A stretch of 64,000 nt of DNA from Episyrphus balteatus (Eukaryota; Arthropoda; Insecta; Diptera; Syrphidae): assembly GCF_945859705.1 (NCBI RefSeq), contig NC_079136.1, forward strand, positions 42,131,307-42,195,306. The letters run 5' to 3'. A program made the translations under genes and the position numbers. Shown in pieces: positions 46,660-60,414 of the stretch (position 1 is its first letter; each line of letters opens with the position of its first letter). The notes under the pieces were generated by a model, which ran no database searches, had not been told where the DNA came from, and saw only the letters and a program-made list of their open reading frames with translations.

Positions 46660-46990
46660 TTTCTTATGTGTGAAAAAAATCCGAACTTCTCGATACCCAT
46701 CATAGGCCCATTTCATACGTTTTCAATTTAATCGTCTAAAGGCGTCCATTTGTACACATTAGCACAGCCTAAACGGGTGGATGGATTTTCTTCAAATTTG
46801 GTACAGATGATTTTTATGGAATTCTGAAAGTGGGTTTTTTTTTTATATCTCGTTTAGAAAGAGTGTACCATACAAATTTTTCATGTTATACCAAATAACT
46901 CGAAAACGGCTGTAACGATTTTGATTAAACTTTGCAGCGATTGCAATAAAACTGCATTTTTATTTTTTCCATAAAAATCAAATAAAAAAC
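46660..46990 (-). repeat. Repeat R1, partial inverted copy
   Basis: The complement matches R1: gaaaatccatccacccgttt, aggctgtgctaatg, then atcgttacagccgttttcga. It shares cctaaacgggtggatgga with 63020-63040. Confidence 0.65.
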
Positions 46991-49466
46991 AATTTTTTTT
47001 TTATTTAACAAAATTTTACCCTTAATTCTGAAGCTGTAAGATAATTTGCAGGATTAGAATTATGAAATACTGAAATATCTATAAAAAAAATAAACTTCAC
47101 CGTAATAGTTTTAAGATTATCAATATGCAATTCTTTTAAATTTGTTAAATGAAAAACTAAGAAAATCAAACAGAACGTAATTTCTTATTTAAATAAAAAC
47201 GTCTCCACTTTAATATCTATTATAATCTTTTTCTACATCATTCACGTTGAGGAAAAAGAATGAAAAAAATCAAATACCCGGATGTATTTCCAACATTGAT
47301 TTTTCTATTATTTACATTTCAAAGTTATTCTTTCATCTTTATCTTTATTGTCATTGATTTAAATCTCTTTTTCTTTCTTTGTTTGAAAATAATACTTTTT
47401 TTTCTAGAAAAAAACATTTATATACAAGAAAATACAAAATCTCAGAAATGAGCCAACAAAAACCCAAAAATAATTCACCATATCACATGAACATTGATGT
47501 ACCCAAGTTTATCTAAGCGAGATGAGGTTCACAATCCTATCCTATATCCTTTTTTTTTTTTGCATGCCTTCAGGGTAAACATTACGGATATTAGCAAAGA
47601 ATTTTCTTAATGGAAAATGTCAAGAAAGAAAAACCTTTTTGCAGTTAAATATTTTGGAAGATGAAGAAACACAAAAAAAAAAAAAAAAGAAAATCCATCC
47701 GGAAAATTTGTCTGGATATATTTTCTTGTATTTTTTTTTTACGATTTTACGAAAATTATTCCCCTGAGGAGAGGAAGGGAATAAGTACTTTTTTCTCGAT
47801 TAAAAAAAGATTTTATGACGGTTAAAGGTTAAAATAAAGCAGTTTTTCTTACTTTGCAATTCGTAATACGTTTAACAAAAAGCTATAAAATAAAAACAAA
47901 TACTCACCGTAATTTTTCGGCAACTTATTTTTTTTTGTTTCAAAATTTTTCACTAGGGTGAGGGTTTTTTTGTATCTTCTTAATGACTGGTGTGATGATA
48001 GTAAATTTGGTCGTTTCTGAAAAGAAAAAAAAATCCAAATTGCTTTTTTATAAGAATACAAAAAAATCAACTAAAACTTTGAAAGATTAATAACTAAGGT
48101 CAATTTTAAGGACTTTTCAAATATTGGATACTACAGAATTTGAAACCATAAAAATTGTTAAACCAAATTTGAATCCAATTGCAAGTTAATGTCTTTTTTT
48201 ATTGGATCAATAAAGTCTACCTGCAGTCTATAAGTCCTTGAACTTATAATGAACAACAATAAAATGGATCACATAATAAAAAAAAAAAATTAAACAAAGA
48301 ATTTATTTCCAACTTATTGGTAAAATGGAATTTGAACAAAAACCCATTCGTGCCAAATTCCATTTCCGGTTTTATGCATTTGAATTTGTTGTCACATCTG
48401 ACAGTCCTACTGACAACCTACATAACATGTTGTAGGTATCCCCTGCTCCGTTTGACTGTGTATAATAATAACAGGGGGTAGATATGGTAGTCAAGTCGTT
48501 ACTGTGTGCTGCAACAAATGAATTTCGATTTGTCCTCCTTTTTTATGTTCTTCTATGTTGGCATGAAATCATTTTCCTTTCAAATCAAATAAAAATAAAA
48601 AAAAAAAAAAAAATAGAATTCATTTGAAGGATTTTTTTTTTTATTTGAAATGAAAAAAAAATATACAATTTCCTTTTTTTTTTTTCTATTTTTTTTCCAA
48701 CAAGTATAATGAACATATCACACAAACGAAACGAGGTATGCAATTTGGTTTTAAATTGCAAAAAGAAAATTTCAAAAATATGCTCGTCGTTTGACAGACT
48801 TAAATGGGGCTTAATAACGGTGGTTAAGCTTTATTTCATACAGACAGATTGAAGGGTTAGCAATAATATTCTCTTTTCTTTGAAATGTTATTTCCACATT
48901 TTTGATCTTTCAAATGTGAATAATTAGGTTCTAGTGGGGAAATTATCTAAAAAAAAACTTGTTGCTTATAAGTAAGTAAGCAATGTTAGTATTGCTTATA
49001 ATTTTGAAATAAAAAAAAAAAAAATAACTCAATTTTTAAATTTTGTGTCTGATTTAATTTTTTTTTTTGACATGCAAATAATTGCACTTAAAGAAACACC
49101 TATATTAGCTACTTTAACAAATAATAACCAAGTATGGGAAATGTAAACTTCATTTTCAGTATACATAAGTGTGAAATTGACACTATGATTTCACAGCCGC
49201 CAATCAACAACAATCAACAAAAACGAAAAAAAAAAAAAAAACAAAAGCGGACTAAGAATTAATCCTTGCGGAACACCATTATAAACAGGAAACAAAAAAA
49301 AAAAAACACCAAAGCATTTTAACAAGGCTTGAAACAGCCCAGACCGACTTAGCTATCGGCAGGTAGATAGTCTGTTTATGGGCTCTTAATTTGATTTTAT
49401 AATAAATTTATTAAAATTTTTAAAAAAAGTTAAAAAAATGTTTTCAAAATAATAATATGTAATTTC
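46991..49466. other. Spacer without recognised gene
   Basis: AT-rich with many poly-A and poly-T runs (47665-47690, 48597-48680, 49220-49240). 48360-48520 is more balanced (cccctgctccgtttgactgt). A donor-like ACGGTGAGTATT on the minus strand lies near 47907. No gene is called. Confidence 0.4.
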
Positions 49467-49469
49467 ATG

Positions 49470-51189
49470 TAGTAGAGTAACTAAAGCAAATTATTTGGGA
49501 ACCCGGCCGAACAGCCCTGATTTTGACGATTTTTTTTTTCAAACGTAGGTAATTAAAAATACTTTAAAGTCTATAGATAAAAATTGCCATTGTTGCCGTA
49601 TTGTTTTTTAAAATTAAAATTAAATTTTTTTTAACAAAACCATTTTTTTTTGCTTAAATTTCATAAAACAAATGATAGCAAAAAATTCTCTAGGTAATTT
49701 AAGGAAAATATATAAAAGGCAGTAAGGCACAATCTTCCATCGTTTAAGCGATAAATGCAATTTTCTAACATTTTGACCTCAAACACAAAAAAAATATTTT
49801 GAAAACAACGGCAACACCTACAATATTTTAAAATACATTTTTAAAAAACCAGAAGCTCATTCTTATCTCTTAAATTTAAATCCACTAAATTTAATCAAGA
49901 CTTTTTGAAAAATGGTAATCAAACTCAGAATTAAAAAAAAAAAAGTTATTAGAAAAATTTAAAATGACTTTTTTCCAAACTTTTTCTAATAAAATATGAA
50001 TTTATTTAAAAAAAATGCTTGGCCATAAATATTATCAGTTGAATTTTGAAGCAAAAAAGGTAAAATATATCACACTTTTGAAAAAAAAATGAAAAATTAC
50101 TTCAATTTCAATGGTTTTTTTTTTATTAAAACTGTATTTTTGCATTGAAATAATTAATTTTCTCAAAGACTGTGGTAAATAGGAACTTTAAATTTTTGCT
50201 ATTTAATTTTCAACAGTAAGGGTTATTAAATGAATAAAAAATAATTTTATGTTTAGATGTTGAACTTTAAAAAAAAAATAAGTTACATTTTTTTTTCAAA
50301 ACTTTTATTAAAAAAAGTTCTTCGAAAATGAAATACTTTTTAATTTTTTTCATAAACCGTAATACATATTGACATTTAGTTTTATAATTTGAAATCATAA
50401 TAAATGCGGCAAAAAAAATTTGAAAATAAATGCATTTTATATTACGACCAAGTTTAAAAAACGACATGTTAAAACTTTTTCAATAATTTTTTTTTTTTAA
50501 ATTTTAATTTAAATAAATGACAGTTTTTGTACCATATTTCATAAATATCCCAGATATATTTTTCAAACTTGAAGTTGGCCAACTTTAGATCTTCAACTGG
50601 AGAGTTGAGAAAATAATTAGTGAATAAAAAGAAATTACAACTTGCGTTTCAACTCTCGAGCTATAGTCAACTCTCAAGTTGACAAACTCGAGAGTTTGCT
50701 TCAAATCTGAGTTCAATTACCATTTTTTCAAAAGCCGTTCATTCAATTAACTTAATTTTAATTTTACATATATGACTAAGCTTCTAGCTTTTAAAAAATG
50801 TATATTTGAATATTGTAGGTGTTGCCGTTGTGTTCAAATATTTTTTTTTGTGTTTGAAGTCAATTAATAAGAAAATTGCATCTATCGCTTGAACTATGGA
50901 AGATTGTCCCTCACTCCCATATATTTTTTTTCCTTGAATTTCCTAGACAATCTTTTGGCATCAATAAATTTATGAAATTTAAGAAAAATTTTTGAAAAAA
51001 ATTTGTTTTTGTTCACAAAAATCTTCAATTAAATTAAAAAAAATCAAAACGGCAACACCGGCAATTTTTAATCTATAGACTTTAAAGTATTTTTAATTAC
51101 CGACGTTTGAAAAAAAAGATCATCAAAATCTATGCTGTTCGGCCGGGTTCCCTAATATTGCCAATTTTTGAGCTTTAGTTACTCCACTA
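49470..51189. mobile_element. GGGAACCC-type long-TIR element, copy C (solo)
   Basis: A complete 1.72 kb copy outside the tandem array. It is flanked by ATG at 49467-49469 and 51190-51192 (possible 3-bp target duplication). Ends are TAGTAGAGTAACTAAAGC and, from the other strand, TAGTGGAGTAACTAAAGC, followed by GGGAACCCGGCCGAACAG. The order of internal blocks is inverted relative to copies A and B. It carries about 215 bp extra at 50490-50705. The minus frame at 50267-50467 is the same AT-rich shadow seen in copy A. No transposase. Confidence 0.85.
50490..50705. repeat. Insertion or extra segment in copy C with AACTCTCGAG palindromes
   Basis: Absent from copies A and B at the matching place (around 270 and 5440). 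It contains gttggccaac, caactggagagttgag, caactctcgag, caactctcaagttg and actcgagagtt, i.e. one short motif repeated in both orientations. Confidence 0.55.
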
Positions 51190-51192
51190 ATG

Positions 51193-53287
51193 TAAATCAA
51201 AGAATTTTATAAACAAGTAGTTTATTTTTATAAATATGTGATGTCTCAAGTTTTTATTTTTCTCAATATACAAAATATTGATTTTGTAAGGTACCTTAAT
51301 AAATACTTAGGAAAGACATTGTTGGTAGGCTATGTTTAACCATAGTTTTATGAATAAAAATAGTTTAAAAAAAAACCTTTTCTTTAGGTCATTTGACATA
51401 GAACACTTGCTTATACAGGTTTGTAATAAACTATGAACCATCATTTGACAAATAAAATTATTTAAAAGAGTCTTGTTTGTCATGTAGTTATAGACTCCAC
51501 AATTTGTTCTATTATGGCTATAACAAAATATCATTTACCTAATATGTACTTGAACTTTTTTTATTCATTTAATAATTTTTAATCAAAAATCGTAGTTTCT
51601 AATTTAATGAAACTAAGCAGTTTTTGCTTACCTGTAAGACCTAGTAAAAATACTCTTGAATGAAAAATTATGTCGTCAATATTTTTTTTTTATAAATAAA
51701 ACTACTAAAAAGTTGTTATATAAGATGCAATATGCTGTTTATAAGTCTTTAATTCAAAATGGTGGACAGCTTACCACTTCCTTGTGCTGATGTTTTCATG
51801 CAAGGCGATGTCCAAATAACACATTAAAAAATTGAAACCTCAGTAGCTTCTAATATAATATACATAATCCTTTATTAAATGCCTTTGAAATTTGACCACT
51901 ATAAGATTTGTACGCGAAAAGGATTCTGCCCATACAAAAAATTATTAAACTATCGAGATATTTTTTTAATAATGTTTATGTGCATTCTATTCCTCTTTTC
52001 GAAATTTAATTCCATTCTTCATCATCATTTTATCTATACGAGATTCACTATGGCGTATACGTAACTTTTTATTTGTACATCACCTAAAAACGTATGTTTT
52101 TTTCACATGACATCTACATAAAAAAAAAAATTAACAACCATCAACTAGTTTCTATAAAAACCCAAAATATTACAGCCTTGACTCACCAAATCATAAAATA
52201 ATATATGAGTACCAATTATATTGAAATTTTTGAATCCCCCTAAAAAAAAAAACAATAAAATCCTACAATAACGATGATACCTACTAACATAGATTTTTTT
52301 TAGCATTTTACAATTCCTATTTGCTCTCGACTTAAATAGAACACATTATAAAAAACAAATACCCCCATTTGCCTAATGAAATCATTATGTTGTGTATTCT
52401 GGTGCCAAACACATACCATATCCTTATTTGCATTTTTAGGAAGTAAAATCAAAAACAGAAACAAAGCAAAAAATAACATGAAAACCTTCATAACACTTTA
52501 GAATTCCACTGTGTATTCAGTAGGGATTTTCTGGATTTTTGGCATCCCCCACATCGCGTGCAATTGTTTCGAATTACAATACCAAATATGTAATGCTTTT
52601 ATAGGATTTCATCATATACATGAACAGAACATATACAGACACTCTCAAAACCTCGCCTCATTATACAATGTTTTTGCAATATGCCATTAATCAGAACTGG
52701 GAATCTGTGTGTTCACATGGATTTTATTTAGATTCAATGACAGAGATTTAATTTTTGTTTTCTTTTGTTATTCTTATTCTTCTTGGTATTGATATGCAAA
52801 TTGTTGAATTATTTTTTTGTTGTTTTTACAAACAAAACAAAAAAAAAATAAATTTGAAAGAAGGATTTTAATGAACAAAATGATTTTTATCTCATTGAGG
52901 TGTTATGAAGAATTTGTAAGAATCTTAATTACATTAAAAAATAAAACAACAAAGGTTTTATGTTATTTTCGAGTTTTAATGAATTTACATTACAAAGAAA
53001 TTGTTATTTATGGTTCGCTTGAATCATGGAAATTGTCTTTCAAAAGAACTTTTTACAACATTTTTTGTTGTAACTTAAAAAAAAAAAAAATACAAAATTA
53101 GAAAATAAGAAGTTTTTTTCTAACGCAAATTGCAGGAAATTTTATGTAACGAATACTCTAATGAGTTCTTTGTAATGGTGTTAAGAAATAAATGAATTTA
53201 AATAATTAAAAATTTTATGATTTAAAAATTTAAAAGATCCAGATAATAAAACTAGTTGATTGTTGGAATTATTCAATAGACGAAAAT
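51193..53287. other. Spacer without recognised gene
   Basis: AT-rich. On the minus strand TTACAG|GTAAGC near 51631 matches a splice donor well and could belong to an upstream exon of a minus-strand gene, but there is no supporting frame. A TGGCGTATACGTAA motif at 52049-52064 also occurs at 25437 and, altered, at 53913. A small frame at 52817-53101 shows no domain. Confidence 0.4.
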
Positions 53288-53931
53288 GTTTCACATACGC
53301 TACAGTGGGATCTGACATCAAAATTCGGATTTACAAAATTCTGCTTTTTCAAAAAAAATTCTGTTTTTCAAAATTATGCTTTTTTTATTCTGTCTTTCAA
53401 AATTCTGCTTTTCAAAATTCTGAGAGCATTTTTTTTTAATAAAAAAAAATTCGGCTAATTCTGCTTTTTTTTTTCATAGCATATGCATTTACCATACCAA
53501 AATACACCTCATTAATGTTTTTTTAGGTTAGTATTTTCTTAACTGCTTATCCTGTTTAACCATCACAAAATATATTCAAATTGCTTAGAGTACCTACCGA
53601 CTTTCTTATAACTCACAATTGTACGAGTAAACTGTTGAAAACTAATTATAGAAACGATGTTGTGTGATAATGTATTATTCCTTTTCTTATTTAATGTTTT
53701 TAATATCAATTTTTATTTGAATAATTAAATTGTGTTCAATTATTCTTTTGAAAAGCAGAATTTTGACAAAAGAATTTTGACCCCAACCCGCTACAGTGAC
53801 AAAAATTCATATTTGTTTGACGTCTTTGAATACTGTTTGTTGGACCTAAGACTTTAGTAATATTAGGCATTTTAAATCGGAGGATAAAATATCGAATATT
53901 GGGTCACTGGGGCGTATGCGAAATATATCAT
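53288..53931. mobile_element. TIR element with CATACGCYMCAGTG ends
   Basis: Left TTTCACATACGCTACAGTGG is mirrored on the other strand at the right by TTTCGCATACGCCCCAGTGA. 644 bp, no frame. It includes a run of degenerate ATTCTGCTTTTCAAA units at 53339-53430 and an inverted match to them near 53752. Confidence 0.65.
53339..53430 (+). repeat. Degenerate ~17 bp tandem units (ATTCTGYTTTTCAAA)
   Basis: About five units of attctg(c/t)tttttcaaaa with length variation in the T and A runs. Confidence 0.7.
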
Positions 53932-53934
53932 TTT

Positions 53935-54975
53935 GTTGCAAAAAAAAAAAAAAAAAAAAAATAAACAAAATGCCCTTAGAACTAAAAACATATTTTATAT
54001 ACAAATTTGGTATACAAAAAAAAAAAACTTAAAATTCGTTCTTCAAATGTAAAAACCAACTCTTTAAATGAAATTGAACTCCAAAAAAAAAGATTTCAAA
54101 ATCGTTAGAACCATTTTTTATAAATAATATTTTGAAACAAAAATTTAAAAATAAATTTGGTAGGCCATTTAATAGAAACTTTTAATCAACACGTAAATCC
54201 AAAATTTCAAAAAAAAAATTCAAAGTCACGTTTTCGAAAATTTGATTTTTCAAAAAAATATTTCCAAATCCAAAAATTATTTTTTTCAAAATTTTATTTT
54301 GGATTTATATTTAGGCAATATAAAAGTTTTTGCATAAGAAAATTCGTCAAAATTGAACTAGTAATTTGGAAATAGTTTGAAATTAAAAAAAAAAACGGTT
54401 CTAAGGGAGGTACCGTTAATAAGGATTTTCGAAAAAAATAATTCATTAAAAGATAGACTAATACTTGATTTTTTTAATAAAAATCGCATTAGCCGTTTTT
54501 GAGAAAATTAATCTTTTTCAAAATAGGCATATTACAGGTACCGTTATTTTTGGTACAAAAAAATTAATTCCAAAAACTCCTCTGTACAAGACCCAAAAAC
54601 TGTTAAATACCAAGTTTTAAGTGGATCTGCCTATCCGTTTAGGCTGTAGCTCCTTATACAGTACAGACCGACAGACATCCTGTCAGACAGACGGACTTTA
54701 GAGACCCCACTTTTTTGTTTTCACTTTTTTTTACGAGTGCATAACTCAGCTCAGTAAAATTTTGCACGGGAAACAACAACAAATGATTCCTAAAAATAAA
54801 CAAAAGTTTTTTATTTTTTGGTTTACAGAGAAAACAATAAAGGATTCTTAAAAGTAAATAAAAAATCGTTTGTTTTTGTTTACAGCATAAAATGTTAACT
54901 AATTAAAATACTCAGTTAAATACTGAATACTAATAAAACACGGCTATAGTACCTTTATCGCAAGTGAAAACAACA
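53935..54975 (+). repeat. Repeat R1, diverged copy
   Basis: Has atcgttagaaccatttttta, a gtaccgttaataaggatttt segment near 54411, attagccgtttttgagaaaa near 54489, acaggtaccgttatttttgg, a cagacagacggact run near 54680, ccccacttttttg, and an end ctatagtacctttatcgcaa followed by gtgaaaac. The middle is expanded by A/T runs. Confidence 0.7.
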
Positions 54976-57900
54976 AAATATCATTATTGACTCCTTTTTT
55001 TTAATAGAATAGATATATTTAAATTTTTCATACCGAACATGATTAATGACATTTTTTCTTAGTCTTATTTTCAACTAAAGTTTTTATCAATTTTTCCAAC
55101 TTCTTAAACTTAATCCCAAGAGATAATTTATTCATTTCGTCAATGAATAATAAATTATTATCCATTATAAAGATAATAAATCAAAAATAAACTAGGATTT
55201 ATATAAGAAAAAGAGATTATAGTCCGCACCCACTATACTCATTGAACTGGAATTTAAATTATAAAAGTTTTTTTTTTTTTTGTTTTTGAAAAAGTCGAAA
55301 CTTTCGAAAATCCCTGTCAATGTGACTTTTTATTATCAGCAAAGCGAAAAATTAAAATAAAAAAGATTATTATCATCTGGCAAATATTTGAAATAATGCA
55401 AAACTTTTAATTCTTCTTCAGATCAATAACTTTTGAAAAGTTGCAATGATGAATGAGTTTTAGAAGAAAATGGCATTTGGTTTGGTTGGTTGATCCTTTT
55501 TATTAGTATATTCTTCTTTGAATGAAAGGATAATAAATTATATCCTTGTCACGCACATAGATTATAAACACCCATAGTTGCGTAAGGAATATGGGAGTAA
55601 TTTTTCAAAAACCTTATGTAAGGTAAAGTAGAACAAACTTTTTAAGCCTATCAATAAATAAAAAAGAAAAAAAAAAGAATATGTAAACTAAAAATATTTA
55701 CTGTCAAAAAAAAAAAAAAAAAATAGAATAAAAGTCAATACATTTTAGGATGTTAGTCAACAAACACACACAAAAAATACATATATTTAGAAACATATTT
55801 AAAGAAAGGGATTATAAAGGACACTGTGTGTGTGCCTCCATAAGAAATATAGGAAGGTATATTTTTTTGAAAAGACAAGGTAAAGCTGAACTACTCAATT
55901 GGATGATTTATATTGCCTATTTGCCAAGAGAGAGAGGATAAAAAACAAACTCCTAGGATTAAATAAGATAAGTTAGCTGCAGAAGTAAAAGAGAGAGTAT
56001 AGTAGCAGCATTTTATGAGGCAGAATAAATACCTATGTATAGCAAAGAGGATTCGAAAGTATTGGATTTATGAATGTTAAGTAAATTGTGTGTTTTATTG
56101 AACAATTTTGCAAAAATTATTATTATTGAATTCCTTGGTAAGGCAGACAATAGCTATGTGTTTACAGCGAATACAGATAAAACAAATTTCTACCAGCATC
56201 ACGTTCCTCTGGTTTTCAATGGAAATCTGTATAATATTTGTAAAACATTGAATTAAAACTCAGTTCCTGACAGCTTGATGTAAAAAAATCTTTAGGAAAA
56301 ATGTTCTTCCGGAATTTTAATTGTGTTGGTACATATGCGAAGACCGAAGCACCAATTAACTCGCACCATACTTCCTAGCAGAAAATCGAATGATATTATA
56401 GATAAAATTATATTATGGAAAATTGATTTCCAATAGTAATAAAATTTCTAGAGAAATTTGGAGAACCATGAACGAATCCAATTGTTGTATGAGAAAAAAC
56501 TTTAAAAAGTTAGGGTTCCTTGTTTGTTTTTTTATTTAATAGGTACCTCATTGGAACAATTACTTTGCGAAATAACAGTTTCGAAATATTTCAATTTTCT
56601 CGAAAATGGGTCCAACGATTCTGATTAAATATGAGGAACGTTATGCTCGAAGGCAGTGTTTCCCAAGGTAACAAACCGTCCGCAGGGATAAATTTTATTG
56701 GAAGGCAATTTAAAAAAATTAAAAAAACCATTTTTTTTTGCTGTTTTCGAAGAAATATTTTGGCATAATGTAATCTTTTTCAATTTAAATTGTAACGATT
56801 TATGAAAGAACTTATTTTTTTCTTTCAAATTCAGTTTCAATCTTCTCAATATCTCTTTTCTTCTCCGAGATATCTTAATTTAAGTAAGTTTAGTATTTTT
56901 GGCATATGTAACCATAAAGAAACTCATCTCTAAAAATTAATATACCTTTCTCCCTAGAACAAAAGTATATTTTTCTAATGGATTTTAGTGTGCTGATTTT
57001 GTTTCCGAACTCAAAAAATTTCGGTCAGCTCTGGTTTTTGAGATATAGTAGTTTTTTTGAGGTTTTCTAAAAAAAAAACTTGATTTTGTGATACTTTAAT
57101 GCAAATATCTTAAAATCCTGACGTGATAAAATTTTTTTGACCTCGGATTCTAACTCAGCACATCAAAAACTATTAGAAAAGTATACTTTTATATCTAGGA
57201 GAAACAAATCTGAAGCTTTACAAGGCAGTTTATCGAATGGTTTATTACAAATAAGATATTTTCTAAATAGAAAAATAGTACCTATATAAAATTACAAAAC
57301 ACGTACAAATTTTGTTTAATATATTTTTATTATGGTTTTCTTTACATATTTGACTTTTTAAATATAATGGGCATTCATATTTTACATTTTCCTTAATTAA
57401 GGTCCTTTTGTTCCTATAGGATTTACTAAAAAGTAAAGGATTTCGAAATATCTGCTTTTTTTGTCAATCAGTATTTAAAAAAATGAGTAAACATTAATGT
57501 AAAAGGACATATTTAGTGTCAATCGATAGGTCATATTATGAAGAATAAGTCCTCCAAATTTGAGCTCAATGCGAGAAATAGTTTTAGTTTTATACAAGTT
57601 CAAATAAATCTAAAATTAAATCGATAAATTTGCTTAGGAAAAAAGTCAGAAGTCAGAAAAGAAAAACAATATTTTCTATTGGCAACTACCCTTATTTTTG
57701 GAACTAAAAAAAAAAATCATTCAATTTTTCCTCCAGAAAATTTCCCTAAAATTTCCTCAAAAAATGGCTCCTACGATTTTGACAAATTTAAACATTGTCT
57801 ATTTTCTAATGAAAACATTTTTTTTTATTATTATCATTTATTAACGGTACCTGCAATAGAAGGGGGTTTTAGACTCACTGGTATTATTTCAACAATTTTT

Positions 57901-59785
57901 TATACAAAAGCTTTTATTTTATTTTAATACAAATCAAAAGTAAAAATTTGAGAAAATACATTTATTTATTTTTTATTTGAAAAATTACATTTTCAAAAAC
58001 GGGAAATATATTTTGAAATTTCGGTTTAAGATGTTGATTAAATAAAATTACTACAAAATAGCATATCTACTAATTTTGTTTTGTAAAAAAAAGTATTTAT
58101 AATAGGTATCTACTTTTTTTTAAACGAGTCTAGTTGTTTTGAATTGTTTTTATTCCTTAAAATCCACCTCATTAAAAAAAATCACTACAAAAATGTTGAC
58201 ATTATGGTTTCATGCCCTAAACCATTAATTTTAATTCAAAAACAAGTTAAACATCCCTTCGATGGAGGCAATTAAAACCCATAAGCCATAACTATAAAAT
58301 GAAAAGACTAACCCAAACATAATTTTCAGAATTAAATTAAAAATACAAGCCTACCAGAATATGCAAAATAGTAAAAATAGCTAAAAAATTTAATAAAATG
58401 CAAATCCTTAAGTAACAGTAACGAAAAAAATTCCAATGGTTAGAAAGCATTCAATTCTCTTCTCCCACTATCCGATTCGATAACCGAAAAAAATGTCTGT
58501 CCCATAACCTCTGCTCTATGCAGTAATATTTTGAGTCATACATAGGAACATAAATGTTACGTTCATCAAGAACTTGTGTATCCTTGTATTCGACATAAAT
58601 TTCTATTAAAAGAACCGCCATAAACTATTTATATGCACTCAAGCATTCAAATTACACCAGGAAGGATGTGCCCCCAAACGTCAGAAGATGAACAAATTTA
58701 TATGAAAATAGATAACCTTCTTTCATGTAGTACAATAAAATTCCTTCCGCAATAGCATTTTATCGATTTTCAATGCATACGAGCTCTTTGGATTAAACAG
58801 TTTCATAACTATAAATAATTTAAAGGCTTTAAGAAGGATAAATCGAGAGTCCTTTTTTTTTTGTTTCTTGAAGAACATTTCCAAGTAGGTAAGTAGCATT
58901 TGTTATGCAGAAATCAAATTCGATAAGGACTTTACCAATACGAATGTAATTATACCAAATCAAATCCTTGCAACAACGTTTTCAAAGTCAATTCAAATAG
59001 ATTTCTCCTTGAGATGTATATTATTATTTATAGGTCCTATAAGAGCTCTCATTAAACTCAGAAATCTGCCAAAGCTATATAGAATAATTATAGCATATTA
59101 GATTGACAGTTGTATAGTTGCAAAGGAGGTAAACTATACAAACTAACACGAATGTGTATACATAAGGTCCTTGAATCATCTCAAAGAAATTAAGATTTAT
59201 CTTATTCTAGCAATTCCCAATATGTGCTCTTAAAATTACACAACATGTTGGACATATACACACATGACTTTTAGTTGGACAAATATTTTACTATTTACGA
59301 AGGAAGGAAGGATTCTCTCTCTCTATCAAAGGCAAAAAGGATTTATTTAACTTTCGAATATTTATTCATTTATGTTGCTTGACATTTGATTTATAAATGT
59401 CTGCAATAAAGATTGATTTTATCACTGAACGAAGGAGGAAGGTACTTAGATATTCTCAAACTACTCGTTGTATTTGAATTATTGATCACAAGTGGAGTGA
59501 AAATTGTAGGTCAATATAAATCTCGATTAGGAATATATTCTACGTAAATGGGGGCTTGATTATAGGAAGGAAAAACTATTTGACCCTTCTCACATAGAAA
59601 ATTCGTTTGAAGACACTTTTAGTGTTGAAAAATGTTAAGAAAAAGGGAAGGTAGTTAGATAATGTTAAATTGAGATATCATTGAAATGAAGTAAATAAGA
59701 TTTTATGTGATATTAGATGTAAAATCCATTTAAACGAGATTTTTACTTACTTTATACAATATTAATGACTGTATGTTAATAATTA
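54976..59785. other. Long spacer with scattered repeat fragments
   Basis: AT-rich with no convincing gene. 56530-57240 carries R1/R3-like pieces (tttctcgaaaatgggtccaa; gacctcggattctaac; cagcacatcaaaaactatta). 57660-57870 carries an R1 piece on the minus strand (attaacggtacctgc). 58430-59780 is less repetitive, with balanced stretches such as 58480-58700. Short frames (55750-55941, 57679-57927) have no recognisable domains. Confidence 0.4.
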
Positions 59786-60084
59786 CACTGGTCGGTAAAA
59801 AACAAAAAAAGTCGGAAGCAAGAACTCTGTAACTTGATTTTAATTAACTTGAGTGTTAAAACTGTTTACGGATTTATTCCATCACGTCTAGTTTTATTCC
59901 ATAAGTAGTTTTGCAAACAAAATTTAACGGTGATGAAATTCGAAGCCAAAAGTACAAAAAAAAATCGCGTTTTTGACCTGTTAATATTAAAATATTTCGA
60001 AAACGTGACGTGCCAGTGAAATTTTGACTTCAGATTCGGAATCAGCACACAAAGTATGGTTTGGTTCAAGCTCTATTTGCTGTT
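59786..60084 (+). repeat. Repeat R3, short copy
   Basis: Starts CACTGGTCGGTAAAAAAC, followed by gtcggaagcaagaac. Then ttaacggtgatgaaattcga, cgcgtttttgacctgtta, aacgtgacgtgccagtgaaa, ttttgacttcagattcg, and the end region ggttcaagctctat. It matches 62140-62764 with about 300 bp missing. Confidence 0.75.
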
Positions 60085-60414
60085 AGACTTTCTTGGGTTA
60101 TTGATTTTAAAATTCATAACCTATATTATTGAAAACTATAAAAAGACGTTTTTAATTATAAAATTTTTGTTTAAAAAAAAAGAAAAGAGTTTTCTGAACA
60201 CTGGCTCAAGTATTTTCTCGTTTTTATTTTTTTTCTTGTTTTCTTAAATCCCATTTTATTTTTTCTAAGCAAATAAAGTAAGTAAAGATCTAATGATTTT
60301 CAATTTTAAATTTAAAACTAAAATAATCTAAATTAAATTAAGAATTTTTTTCAAAAAATTCTAGCTTTTTGTTTTAAATTAATTTTTTTAAATAAAAATT
60401 TTCAGACGTGTTTA
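60085..60414. other. Spacer, nothing recognised
   Basis: AT-rich with A and T runs. Confidence 0.35.

Noticed and set aside
49320..49380. Gene fragment hinted by gccctaagccgactt-like GC-richer sequence
   Set aside because: Too short and without an open frame or splice context.
52045..52066. GGCGTATACGTAA motif shared with 25437 and 53913 as a regulatory site
   Set aside because: At 53913 it is the end of a TIR element, so the solo sites are more likely broken transposon ends.
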